Shown: one piece after another, positions 9,436-19,022 of the stretch
How positions within the stretch are numbered: the first letter of the stretch is position 1
How the letters are laid out: each line of letters starts with the position of its first letter
DNA from: Enterovibrio sp. JCM 19048
GTDB taxonomy: Bacteria; Pseudomonadota; Gammaproteobacteria; Enterobacterales; Vibrionaceae
Assembly (NCBI GenBank): GCA_001310415.1
Contig: BAXE01000001.1
Coordinates: 1 to 64,000 of the forward strand
Direction: 5' to 3'
Length of the DNA stretch: 64,000 nt
Notes under the pieces: generated by a model
What the model was told of the DNA's origin: nothing
Databases searched by the model: none
Seen by the model: only the letters and a program-made list of their open reading frames with translations
Program-made: the position numbers and the translations under genes

Positions 9436-12208
9436 ATGGCAGATATTAAAGGTACTAGCGGTGTTGATTTTCTCTATGGTGACATTGAGAAAAGCGAAAA
9501 CCTACTGATCAACGGTGACTTCGACGCTTGGGGAAATGACACTTCCAACACCTGGGGTCTTTTTCAGGATCATCAGGTTGCAGGCTGGTATACGCCGGGC
9601 TCGATGAAAATTGAACTGCAGCAAGGTACCTTCGGCGGCACACCAACCAATGACGTTTCAAATACTGTGCTAGAGCTGGACTCCAACGGCAATACCTGGG
9701 TGCAACAGGATGTGGATGTGACAAACCTAACCACAGACGGCGATGCAACCCTGAACCTCTCTTTTGATTACGCGAACCGCTATAAAGGCGATAACCACGC
9801 AACCAGCCAGTTTCAGGTCAAGGTGATGGATAACGATGGAAACGTCCTTTACACCCAGTACTTTGAAAACACTCAATCCAATGAGAGCTATGTAAACTTC
9901 GAGATCGACTTTGCGGTACCGGAAGGCACCACGGGCATTTCGCTGCGTTTTGAAGGTAAAGGCGCATCAGACGGTTACGGCGCACTCATCGATAACGTTG
10001 CGCTTACAGCCTCATCCGCGGGTGATATCAACGACACCATCAACGGCTACGAAGCAACGATTTTATCGATGGCCTGACTGGTAACGACACCCTTTATGGT
10101 GGCAATGGTAACGATGAAGTTCACGGCAGTGAAGGTGACGACGTTATCTATGGTAACGATGGTAAGTGGGGCAACGGTGCCCGCGAGCTTATGACCAATG
10201 GCGACTTTGAAGATTACGGCAACAACACCACCAACCACTGGAGCCTGTTGCAAGATCACCAGGTAACCGGCTGGTATACACCGGGTACCAACCCTATTGA
10301 GCTTCAACAGGGTACGTTTGGTGGCACACCACAAAATGACGTGACCAATACTGTGCTGGAACTCGACAGCACCACCAATACCTGGGTTCAGCAGGATGTA
10401 GATATCACAGGCCTGACAGCAGGTGGTGATGAAGTGTTGTCGCTTTCTTTTGACTATGCGAACCGCTACCGCGGCTCAGACACCGCGACCAGCCAGTTTG
10501 AGGTCAAAGTGTTTGACCAGCAAGGCAATGTTATCTACAGCAAATACTTTGATAACACCCAAGCCAATGACCATTACGAATCCTTCACTGCAGACGTTGT
10601 TGTACCGCAAGGCAATGACTTCATTACTATCCGTTTTGAAGGTGAAGGTAAATCCGACAGCTATGGCGCCCTGATTGATAATGTCTCCCTGCAGCAAAAA
10701 GTGAACTGCGAAGGCGACGATGACATGCTTTACGGTGGTACCGGCAACGACACCATTTACGGCGAACACGGCGATGATTACATCGAAGGTAATGAAGGCG
10801 ATGACACCATTTTCGGCGGTGTAGAGTACTCACAGTCTCTGACGCTTTCACACGAAGATGACGCAACTGTCTACCAATTGGGTTGTGATGGCACAGTCAC
10901 CATTTCACTGAGCGATTTCACTCACAGCGCCGCGTACAACAACAGTGTTGGTTACTACGTGCTGGATGAAAATGGCAATGTAGTACGTGCTGAAGTGTTG
11001 ATTGATAACGTGAAAACGGTCAGCGACCTGACTACAGAGATCGACATTTCCGGCGGCGTGTCGTTTGGTATGTTCCTGATCCCTGATGGCGACCGCAAAG
11101 GCTTCGACGTCGGTTCTGTCAATATCGACATTTCAGGTACCGCATCTACAGTGACCCAAGGTGGCGCAAGCTCTGTGGTCTATGTGGCTAACAGTGCAGA
11201 AAATGGCGATGGTTTTGACCACGAAACAGTAAGCGGTGACCGTTCAAGCTGGGAAGATCTTTGGAATCTGGGTGACAACGACTTCAACGACACGGCGTTC
11301 AACATCATTGTGACGCAACAGAACCACTACACCGACAACGACACCATCAACGGCGGTACAGGTAACGACTGGATCCACGGTGGTGACGGCAATGACGTCA
11401 TCCACGGCAACGAAGATGATGACACTATCTACGGTGGTAATGGTGACGACATCATCTATGGTGATGAAGGCAACGACATTATCAACGGCAGCGCGGGTGA
11501 CGACATCCTTTATGGTGGTGACGGTGACGACAAACTGTATGGCGCAAGCGGTAACGATTCGCTCTATGGCGGCGCGGGTAACGACTATCTGCAGGCTGGT
11601 TATGAAGACGATATCGTGATGGATGGTGGTACCGGTGTCGACATTTATATCGGTAGTGAGGGCAACGACATCATGTACTTTGATGAAGAAGACTTCTCTG
11701 ATCTGGCTATTCTCAACACACGCAACAACATGTATGTGGGTGACCGTGGCTTTGATAAAGTGATTGTTACCGGTCAGGAAAATGTCGACTTCTCCGGTTC
11801 CAGCTACCACGCCCTAGGCGCAGTGACGACGGCAAAAGCTGTTGCTCAGGTCGAAGCAGTGATTGCTGATGAAGGTAACCAGACGTTTACCATCAACGCC
11901 CATGCGATTGTTGAGCAGTCAGACAACATTCAAACCACCACCAATGTGGATCCGGGTGACTGGAATGGTTTTGTTGCCTATCTGGGCGAGGGTGATGACA
12001 CCTTCAATCTGGAAGCGGTTAACTGGACTTACAACGCAGCCGCAGCCCCAACGGCAGAATTGTCTGCAGAGATGATTGCTTTATGGACTTGAGCGGCACG
12101 CAGGTGGGTGAACTGAAGGCATACGTGTTTGAGCACGACAACTTTGATGCCATCACCATCTGGACAGATGCTGAGCACGTTGTTTATGACGGTGGCACCA
12201 TCGTTTAA
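9436..12208 (+). CDS. large RTX protein with duplicated jelly-roll-like module and DUF4114-like domain (two frameshifts)
   Basis: About 924 residues with no Sec signal peptide, as expected for a type I secretion substrate. Order: a short RTX-like start (GTSGVDFLYGD); module 1 (about residues 18-195) with GDFDAWGNDTSN, GWYTPG, IELQQGTFGGTP and YGALIDNV; RTX repeats; module 2, a close copy of module 1; further RTX repeats; a DUF4114-like domain ending SSWEDLWNLGDNDFNDTAFN; about eight RTX repeats; and a C-terminal region shared with the gene at 7184. The duplicated module looks like a galactose-binding-like fold and may bind surface glycans (inference). A missing G near 10053 and a missing T near 12081 break the frame; the second restores EMIAFMDLSGTQ and moves the stop to 12206-12208. 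No type I transporter genes are in this window. Confidence 0.75.
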
Positions 12209-12228
12209 TGCGACACTGCAGTCTACTG

Positions 12229-12253
12229 AAAACCGGCGCAAGCCGGTTTTTTT
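12229..12253 (+). terminator. terminator of second RTX gene
   Basis: AAAACCGGC / GCCGGTTTTTTT with a four-base loop, immediately after the corrected stop codon at 12208. Confidence 0.85.
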
Positions 12254-12374
12254 ACGTCTGAGGTTTGAAGGCAAATGACATTGCTGCCTTTGTCTTTTTA
12301 ACGAAGCACCCAAGTTGCAAAAATAGTGGTTATATATACAGTATCTAAATAACAAGATGAATTGGGTAAGAATC

Positions 12375-12929
12375 ATGGAAAGATGTCGCTGGGCAAACGT
12401 AAGCGAGCTGGATCAGAAGTATCACGATGAAGAGTGGGGTGTGCCGGTTCACGACGATCAACAGTTGTTTGAAATGCTGATCCTGGAAGGGGCGCAGGCT
12501 GGGCTGAGCTGGACAACCATTCTGAAAAAGCGCGAAGGTTACCGCGAGGCGTTCGATAACTTCCATATTGAAACCGTTGCCGCTTACGGGGAGGAGAAAA
12601 TTGCCCAGCTATTGGAGAATCCGGCAATCGTTCGAAACAAGCTCAAAGTAAATGGCACGGTGATTAACGCCAAACTGGTGCTGGAAATCCAGAAAGAGTA
12701 CGGCAGTTTCGACGCCTATATCTGGCAGTTTGTCGGTGGCAAACCAATCGTCAATCACCCTGAAACCATCGCAGAGGTTCCCAGTTCCAGCCCGGAATCA
12801 GATGCAATGAGCAAGGCGCTGAAAAAGAAAGGCTTTAAGTTTGTCGGAACCACGATCTGTTATGCATACATGCAGGCCACAGGTATGATCAACGACCACG
12901 TAAAAACCTGCTTCCGTTACGGGAAATAG
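12375..12929 (+). CDS. tag: DNA-3-methyladenine glycosylase I
   Basis: Base-excision repair enzyme that removes 3-methyladenine from alkylated DNA. The 184-residue protein has the family N-terminus MERCRWAN with HDEEWGVP, the LILEGAQAGLSW segment, and the C-terminal FVGTTICYAYMQATGMINDH that includes the conserved histidine and cysteines of the zinc site. An in-frame ATG at 12357 would add six residues, but ATG 12375 matches the family start. Single gene with its own terminator. Confidence 0.93.
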   Translation: MERCRWANVSELDQKYHDEEWGVPVHDDQQLFEMLILEGAQAGLSWTTILKKREGYREAFDNFHIETVAAYGEEKIAQLLENPAIVRNKLKVNGTVINAKLVLEIQKEYGSFDAYIWQFVGGKPIVNHPETIAEVPSSSPESDAMSKALKKKGFKFVGTTICYAYMQATGMINDHVKTCFRYGK

Positions 12930-12938
12930 AATTCTGAT

Positions 12939-12962
12939 AGGCGCTCACCGGAGCGCCTTTTT
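12939..12962 (+). terminator. terminator of tag
   Basis: AGGCGCTC (12939-12946) / GAGCGCCT (12951-12958), loop ACCG, then five T. Confidence 0.85.
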
Positions 12963-12979
12963 CGTCCATGTATGAAAGG

Positions 12980-13896
12980 TCAACTTTTCTTGCGATTGAT
13001 ATTCACAACCGCATAGACCACTAACAGCATGCCGAGTGCGTGCCAGACCGTAAAAGCCTCATCCAGCAAGATGATGGCAAACATCGCGGTAACGGCAGGG
13101 CCTATATTGCTGGTCATACTGAGAACAGATGGGGTCAGCCTTGCCATGGCCGCTGCCACAAAATACGACGGCAGTACGGTACAGAAAATCCCGATAGCAA
13201 TACCCATGGTCAGTAACTCGCTCGACATTGCCGAAAAGCTGGCATCTTTGAGCTGGTATTGGGCAAGGATAACCACACCTGCACTTCCCATCCCAATGCT
13301 GGTAAAGAGCTGCGCCCCCAGTTTCGCGATCACTTTTTGCTCAGTACCAGATAGACCGCAAAAACCAACGCCGATGCAATGGCCATTATGCTGCCCAGCC
13401 AAACCTGCGCGCCGAATGAGCTGAAATCATGCACGACAATCAGTGCCACGCCGACGTAACCGACAGCCACGGAAACAAATGTGCCTTTCTGCGGTTTTTC
13501 CTTCATAAAGAACCAGCTGATCAGCACCACAAAGGTTGGGAACAGGAAAATCAGCAAACGTTCCAGTTGGGCCGAGATATATTCCAGCGCCAGGATATCC
13601 AGCAGGGAAGCAAAGTAATAACCCAGCACACCCACCAATGCCGCTTGCCAGCCAAACTGCTTTACTTTGCTGCGCTCGGTAGGGTCGCGACAAAGCCAGA
13701 TGAGAATTGCAATATAAAGTGGAAGTGATGACGCAGCGCGAAGGCTCATGATTGCAGTGGCATCGCCACCGGCGGCATAAGCGAGTTTAATAAGTACAGG
13801 TTTGATGGAAAAAAGCAGGGTACCGATTAAGGCGTAGATGATTCCCGTTCGGTGATCCGCCGCGTTTTGCGCACTGACGGAGGTTGCGTCGTTCAT
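12980..13896 (-). CDS. EamA/DMT family transporter (frameshifted)
   Basis: Inner-membrane transporter of the drug/metabolite superfamily, about 305 residues and ten predicted helices in two EamA repeats. The first repeat runs from GIIYALIGTLLFSIKPVLIKLAY to about WLGSIMAIASALVFAVYLVLSKK. The second contains GIFCTVLPSYFVAAAMARL and the closing GPAVTAMFAIILLDEAFT. The frame breaks at about 13337-13341, where five A should probably be six; correction gives VLSKKVIAKLGAQL. ATG 13896 sits five bases after AAGGAAG, so it is preferred over GTG 13902. The substrate cannot be inferred. An unusual structured leader precedes it. Confidence 0.8.
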
Positions 13897-14036
13897 TGTC
13901 ACTTCCTTGATGTTGTTTTTGCAGTTAATTCAAGGCTGTGAGTAAACGACATCCGGCTGTTAATCTCACAGCCGGGAACAGAAATCTCTACCGACTGAAG
14001 GGCATAAGCAGAAGAAGCCAGAGTGGTAGAGATTGA
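13897..14036 (-). promoter_or_regulatory. structured 5' leader of the EamA transporter with competing stems
   Basis: Read on the minus strand, a 10-bp perfect stem (13983-13992 with 14025-14034, AATCTCTACC/GGTAGAGATT) encloses a 32-base loop. It is followed by a segment at 13965-13975 that can pair with either of two partners: 13953-13959 (seven bp, CCGGCTG/CAGCCGG) or 13934-13942 (nine bp, GGCTGTGAG/CTCACAGCC). These pairings exclude each other, as in an attenuator or riboswitch. No known riboswitch class is recognised. The ribosome binding site lies just downstream. Confidence 0.45.
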
Positions 14037-14195
14037 AATATCATAATGTGCTCGTTTTACGTGATGAGTTTTTAAGCTATCTCATTGTGAGAGCATGGGC
14101 AAGGGGATATTCGAAATTGTCGACAGGGAATCAGAGACATGGTGGCGGAGTCTGCCACCCATCACCGTGCTTATCCCCCGTCTTGGGCGCTTTTC

Positions 14196-15094
14196 CTACG
14201 CGACCAACGTCGCGGCGTCTGCCGTCGAGCCTTGTTCCATCACCAACTGTTTCACAGCATCTTTGTAGAGATTGAACATATGGGTTTGGGCTGCCTGAAT
14301 ACCCATGTTGTACCCTTCATCAAGTTTGGCCTTTTTCATGGTGAAGCGACCGACAGGGAAATGCTCGGGCGGGGCAATCACATGGACGGTGCAATCTTTG
14401 GGTGGATTTTTAATAAACGCCAATGAAGCGTTATAACGGTCTGCGCGTTTTCGCATGGCTTCGGCCACATGCGGATGTTTTTTCAGTAGCTGATCCATCA
14501 GTTTCGGCATTTTCATCGGTGACATTTCGTAGTCGCCCGGCTGTGAAAGAATCACGGTAATTTCACGAGCGCCCCGTCGGTAGCTTCCGCCACCGGAATT
14601 GAATCAGCCACGCCACCGTCGGTATAACAACCTCCGGAAAAACAGGGTGTTGGACGGTAGGCAATAGGCAGCGCTGTGGTTGCTTCAATCACCTTGGACA
14701 TGTTCTGTGGTTTTACCCAGTAGTAATCGGCATCGCCGGTATCCACATTCGTCACTGCCGCCAAAAGGGGAATGTTGTTAAACAGGGTTTCGGTGTTCAG
14801 TGGATAGCGGCGCAGGGATTCCTGCTCCAGCCATTGCACATCAACCAGGTTACCACCGCGCACGAAACGGGCGGGGTTAAAGAAAGTGTCGTTGGTAGCA
14901 AGGCCAGTGATCACCTGATAGCTGCGCTTTGGTTGCTCTGCAAGATAGCCCAACAGGTTTGATGCACCTGCGGAAACCCCGATTGCAAAATCAAACGGTT
15001 TGAAATTAACGTCCAAAAAAGTATCCAACACACCGCTTGCGAAAATACCGCGCATGGCACCACCTTCAACGACCAAAGCCCTTTTACCCAACAT
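14196..15094 (-). CDS. patatin-like phospholipase, YjjU type (frameshifted)
   Basis: Serine acyl hydrolase of about 300 residues. The oxyanion motif is VVEGGAMRGIFASGV, the nucleophile is in GVSAGAS, and the catalytic dyad aspartate is in YTDGGVADSIP. The family hydrolyses acyl esters of phospholipids; the physiological substrate of bacterial YjjU-like members is not established. A G is missing near 14566, where GGGG should be GGGGG; this restores ATDGGAREITVILSQPGDY. No signal peptide. It is transcribed on its own and divergently from the YbaK-like gene. Confidence 0.83.
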
Positions 15095-15246
15095 CTTTCC
15101 AATCTCTTTGCTTGTTTGCCTACGTGGAAGGATAGGTTGGCGCGCAACGATGAGAAATTGCTATTGTCTATCTCATCAATAGATTTGACTGATTGTTTTC
15201 AGGCTACAATGCTTGTCTGTTTGGAATGGAATCACAGGGACAAAAC

Positions 15247-15693
15247 ATGTCGTTAGAAGCAGTAAGGGATTATTTCTCGCAAAGGGGCATCGACCACCGT
15301 ATCGAGGTGATGGAAGTGTCGACGGCGACGGTGGATGAAGCTGCCAAAGCACATCAGGTGGTGCCGGATCAAATCGCCAAGACGCTTTCATTCAAAGTGC
15401 AGGATGACCCGATTTTGATTGTTGTTTCCGGTGCATCAAGAATTGATAACAAGAAGTACAAACAACGATTTGGGAAGAAGGCCAAAATGCTGACCCCCGA
15501 AGAGGTGTTGGATGTTACCGGTCACGCAGTAGGTGGAGTATGCCCCTTTGGATTGGCGCAGAATGTACCTGTCTATCTGGATGCTTCGCTGAAGAAACAT
15601 GCCGAGGTGATTCCTGCAGCGGGTGCATCAAATTCCGCAATCAGGCTAACGATTGAAGAGCTGGAAGCCCATTCGAATTGTTCTGAATGGTAG
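15247..15693 (+). CDS. YbaK/ProX-type aminoacyl-tRNA editing domain protein
   Basis: Single-domain trans-editing protein of 148 residues, a homologue of the INS domain of prolyl-tRNA synthetase. Signatures are QIAKTLSFKVQDDPILIVVSG with the conserved lysine, KKAKMLTPEEV, and TGHAVGGVCPFGL, the substrate-binding GxxxGGVCPFG loop. Family members deacylate mischarged Cys- or Ala-tRNAPro. An in-frame upstream start at 15193 exists, but ATG 15247 fits the family N-terminus. It is intact. Which misacylated tRNA it uses cannot be decided. Confidence 0.8.
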   Translation: MSLEAVRDYFSQRGIDHRIEVMEVSTATVDEAAKAHQVVPDQIAKTLSFKVQDDPILIVVSGASRIDNKKYKQRFGKKAKMLTPEEVLDVTGHAVGGVCPFGLAQNVPVYLDASLKKHAEVIPAAGASNSAIRLTIEELEAHSNCSEW

Positions 15694-15705
15694 ATGTGTG
15701 TATTG

Positions 15706-16177
15706 CTACTGATAGCGCGCCGCAGTAATAAACTCACCAAAGGATTCACACCAAATCACCACGGTGTTGTATTGAGCTGGGTTGATGTCTTGCGGCACCT
15801 TGACCAAGAAGTTTTCGAAGGTTTTGACATCGCCCACCCGCTGCATCTGGGGTTTTAGTCGGTTAAAGTCAGCTTCTGTTTCAACAAACTGCGGTGAGAG
15901 ATAGAGCTTGTAATCAGGCCCCGGCGCCAGTTCACCAATCAGGGAAATGGTATCCGCTGATGGTAACAACCCCTTCTCCCCAATGGAACGTGTCGCTGTC
16001 GATAAGGTCTTTTCTGAATTCGCCGGTATAGGTGGCGTTGTTGTTTGACGTTTCAATCACTTCAACAGACGGCCCTTCAGGCGCAATCAAGATCGGAAGG
16101 GCGTAAATCCCTGCGGCAAAGCCGATAATCAGGGTAAACAGGTGAGTGAAAAATAGAATGATCCCGTTCTTTGTCAT
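15706..16177 (-). CDS. DM13 domain membrane-anchored protein (frameshifted)
   Basis: About 157 residues. An N-terminal hydrophobic segment (residues 5-27, GIILFFTHLFTLIIGFAAG) anchors a periplasmic DM13 domain. That domain shows YTGEFRKDLIDSDTFHWGEG, GELAPGPDYKLYLSPQF and the single conserved cysteine in VVIWCESFGEFI. DM13 domains are proposed electron-transfer or redox modules. The frame changes near 15960-15970; two bases are missing or one is extra, for example a lost CG after TIS. It is transcribed in the same direction as, and upstream of, nothing else obvious. Confidence 0.78.
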
Positions 16178-16248
16178 CTTGTGCTTCCTGCAAGGATTAC
16201 CTCAATAGAGTGTAATCTAGTAGGGTATAAACAGTGACTCAGTGAGAA

Positions 16249-16276
16249 AATACCCGCTTGGAAAAATCCAAACGGG
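16249..16276 (-). terminator. terminator of the CurA-like gene
   Basis: On the minus strand, CCCGTTTGGA / TCCAAGCGGG (nine of ten pairs, loop TTTT) is followed by TATTTTC. Confidence 0.65.
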
Positions 16277-16310
16277 CATTTAGAGAGATTCTCAAATTTG
16301 CAGCGTGGCT

Positions 16311-17344
16311 TTATCGCGGATCGGCAACTTTGATTACCAGCTTGCCGAAGTTTTTCCCTTCCAGCAGACCCATAAAGGCTTGCGGTGCGTTTTCCAATCC
16401 GTCGACAACCTGCTCTTTGTACTGGATTTTGCCTTCTGCCAGCCATTTCGACATATCGGTCGCGAATTCGTCATAGCGGTGACCGTAATCATCAAAGATG
16501 ATGAAACCTTGCATCTTGATGCGTTTAACCAGCAGGGTACCCATCAGCATATACATGCGATCTGGGCCTTCTGGCAGCTCTGTGGCGTTATATTGGGAAA
16601 TCAGGCCGCAGACTGGAATGCGCGCACCTGTGTTGAGCAGAGGCAATACCGCATCGAACACTTTACCGCCAACGTTTTCGTAATAAACGTCGATACCCTT
16701 GTCACAGGCGGCGGCGAGCTGTTCAGCGAAGTCATCGGCTTTGTGGTCAATACAGACATCAAAACCCAGCGTCTCAACTGCGTGGCGGCATTTTTCTTCA
16801 CCACCGGCAATACCAACCACTTTACAGCCTTTTAGTTTACCAATCTGACCAACAGTCGCGCCGACCGGCCCTGTTGCTGCAGCCACCACTAGGGTATCCC
16901 CCTGTTTCGGCTGACCAATATCGAGCAGACCCATATACGCGGTAAAGCCCGGCATGCCCATGACACCTAAAGCATAGGATGGGTGAGAAGGGGATTTACC
17001 CAGTTTCAGCAGACCTTCACCATTCGATACGGCGTAGCTTTGCCAACCCGTGTATGCCAGTACCCATTCACCCACTTCAAAATCAGGGTGATTTGATACT
17101 TCTACCTGGCACACGGTTGAGCCGACCATCACTTCATTGACTTCCACAGGATCGGCGTAAGATTCGCATCGCTCATACGGCCACGCATGTACGGATCCAG
17201 CGAAAGATAAATGGTGCGCAGAAGCACTTCACCTTCATTTACGCTCGGCACAGGCTGGGATTCTAGGCGGAAGTTATCGGTAACAGGCGCGCCAACAGGG
17301 CGGGATGCAAGAACGATTCGGTTATTCTCTAAAGAAGCTGACAT
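16311..17344 (-). CDS. NADP-dependent enone/double-bond reductase, CurA family (frameshifted)
   Basis: Medium-chain dehydrogenase/reductase without zinc ligands, about 345 residues. It resembles CurA and leukotriene B4 dehydrogenase-type reductases that reduce alpha,beta-unsaturated ketones with NADPH. N-terminal SLDPYMRGRM, nucleotide-binding AAATGPVGATVGQIGKLKG and central YYENVGGKVFDAVLPLLN are characteristic. One A is missing near 17163; restoring it gives SDAKSYADPVEVNEVM. A TetR gene lies directly upstream in the same direction, and a 20-base operator identical to the one in front of that regulator sits 18 bases before this start codon. It probably detoxifies reactive electrophiles under that repressor. 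Confidence 0.87.
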
Positions 17345-17361
17345 AATTCACTTTCCTTTCA

Positions 17362-17381
17362 ATTAGACCAGTCGTCTAGTG
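17362..17381. promoter_or_regulatory. NemR-like operator, copy 1 (reductase promoter)
   Basis: ATTAGACCAGTCGTCTAGTG; the palindromic core TAGAC-N5-GTCTA occupies 17364-17378. It is identical over 20 bases to the site at 18063-18082 and resembles the E. coli NemR box. Confidence 0.8.
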
Positions 17382-17446
17382 ATGGTTTAAAAAATCCGCC
17401 ATCTCAATGTGGCGGTTTTGCTAAGGCGCGGATGCCCCGTTTTTGA

Positions 17447-18043
17447 TTAAAATGCGTTTTTGCCCTGGAGCAGAAGCTCCGTGGTTTTCAACGCTGAGTG
17501 CAAGGGGTCAGTGCTCTGGCTGAGCTTACTGATAAGGCTCGCACCAATCCAAAGCTGATAAAGCTGGCTGGCAGTCGTTGTGGCGTCTGCAACCTTGATT
17601 GAGCCGTCATCAATACCTTGCTGCACGCAATTGGCAACCATGGTGGTGATATTGTTCGCGCCATTAAGCAGCGACAAACGCATTGACTCAGACAGGTCGG
17701 AGACCTCTGCGGAGAGTTTCACCACAAGGCAACGCTGACTGCCACAGCGGCCGTCATTTACCTCGAGCCAGTTCATCCAATAGCCCATCAGTTTGTCGAA
17801 GCCGCTTTTATCCGGGTCACTGAACAAAGTATCCAACCGCTCTTTATATTGGCTGAAATACTCGCTGATCAGCGCTTCACCAAACTGCTCCTTGGATTTG
17901 AAGTAGTGATAAAAAGATCCTTTCGGCACGCCTGCATGGCTCAGCAATTGTGCAAGCCCAACGTTTGAAAAGCCTTTCTCAACGATCAGTTGATAACCTA
18001 CATCCAGAATGTGCTGGCGGGTTGAGTGTGTTTCTGTATTCAT
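17447..18043 (-). CDS. TetR family repressor, NemR-like
   Basis: Repressor of 198 residues. The N-terminal helix-turn-helix (about residues 8-52) shows TRQHILDVGYQLIVEKGFSN and VPKGSFYHYFKSKEQFGEAL. A central cysteine in GSQRCLVVKLSAEVSDLSE matches the region where NemR/AcuR-type proteins carry their electrophile-sensing cysteine; this equivalence is an inference. ATG 18043 with upstream AAGG is preferred over GTG 18061, which would abut the operator. It shares an operator sequence with the downstream reductase gene, so autoregulation plus control of the reductase is the simplest reading. Confidence 0.85.
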   Translation of the reverse strand: MNTETHSTRQHILDVGYQLIVEKGFSNVGLAQLLSHAGVPKGSFYHYFKSKEQFGEALISEYFSQYKERLDTLFSDPDKSGFDKLMGYWMNWLEVNDGRCGSQRCLVVKLSAEVSDLSESMRLSLLNGANNITTMVANCVQQGIDDGSIKVADATTTASQLYQLWIGASLISKLSQSTDPLHSALKTTELLLQGKNAF

Positions 18044-18062
18044 GGGCACTACCTTACACACG

Positions 18063-18082
18063 ATTAGACCAGTCGTCTAGTG
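18063..18082. promoter_or_regulatory. NemR-like operator, copy 2 (regulator promoter)
   Basis: Second exact copy of the 20-base site; core TAGACCAGTCGTCTA at 18065-18079, 22 bases upstream of the preferred start codon of the TetR gene. It indicates autorepression. Confidence 0.8.
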
Positions 18083-18315
18083 TGCGTTCTGTAAATAGAT
18101 TGGCGGGCGGGGCTAAAAAGTAAGTTGGACGTACACGCACATAGAAAATCGACTGCATTTCCAGCGTGCAAAGCTGGATGAAAAAGCAGCGTCTTTACAG
18201 TTGGTTACAGTATCAATGTGTGCGTAAGATCACGCTGTAATTTTTATGGTGTTGCCATGCTTTATCAGGTGTATGAAAATCACGACAATAATAAAAGTGG
18301 AACTGATATCACATA

Positions 18316-18956
18316 ATGGCGAAGGGAATAGTTGTTTTAGCGTCAGTCTTTTTTCTGTTTGGTTGCAGCAAGGACATGGATGGCGAGACGTTCGTGGAAA
18401 GCTGTTTCGACCGCGGAAAGTACAGTTTTGAATGCGATGGTACGGTATTCAAAAACCTTGAAGGGATCATTGAAACGGCCAACGAAGCCTCACTCATTGT
18501 AAAAGTAGGCAAGGAGACGTTTACGCTGGAATATCCGCAAGGCTATGAAAAATTCACGGATATTGACCTTAAATATCTGCAGCACCTCCCCATTTCATTT
18601 TCAGGCACTATCCACGAAGAAGCCTGGGTATCACGGACTTTTTCAGTGTCTGGCGCAGCAATTAAGTCTCTGCCTTTCCAGATAAAGCGCATATGGCTGA
18701 TATTGATGAAGAATTAGCTGCCAAAAAGTCGATGCTTGATGCGCGGGGTGGGGAGTATGAAGCATTCAAATACTGTATTGCGCAGGCAGAGAGTTTCTAC
18801 CATGCCGATTGTGGCTTTGATGACGACAACTACAAATCAGTATGGAGTGATGACACTTTAATCACGACGGTGCACTGCAAAAACGAAATCGGCCATGATG
18901 CGTTCTTTGAATGCCGGACGTTTGATGACAGCACCTTTCTTGATGCTTACTGGTAA
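18316..18956 (+). CDS. putative lipoprotein of unknown function (frameshifted)
   Basis: About 213 residues. The N-terminus has a hydrophobic segment ending in LFGC, a plausible lipobox, so the mature protein would start at the cysteine and be lipid-anchored. The rest is acidic, with several cysteines (ESCF, FECDG, KYCIAQAES, HADCGF, HCKNE, FFECRTF) that could form disulfides. A T is missing near 18679; correction fuses the two halves as SLPFPDKAHMADIDEELAAKK. I recognise no family. It stands alone between the TetR and Spo0M-like genes. Confidence 0.6.
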
Positions 18957-18977
18957 TCAATAAATACCATAAACGTA

Positions 18978-19009
18978 AAAAAGCCTGCACTCGCAGGCTT
19001 TTCGTTTTT
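18978..19009 (+). terminator. terminator of lipoprotein gene
   Basis: AAAGCCTGC (18980-18988) / GCAGGCTTTT (18993-19002), followed by a second T run. The A run on the other side may let it also serve the converging Spo0M-like gene. Confidence 0.8.
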
Positions 19010-19022
19010 AACGCATTGTAAA

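Noticed and set aside
11244-11810. 188-codon open frame antisense to the second RTX gene
   Set aside because: Same codon-bias artefact over RTX repeats.
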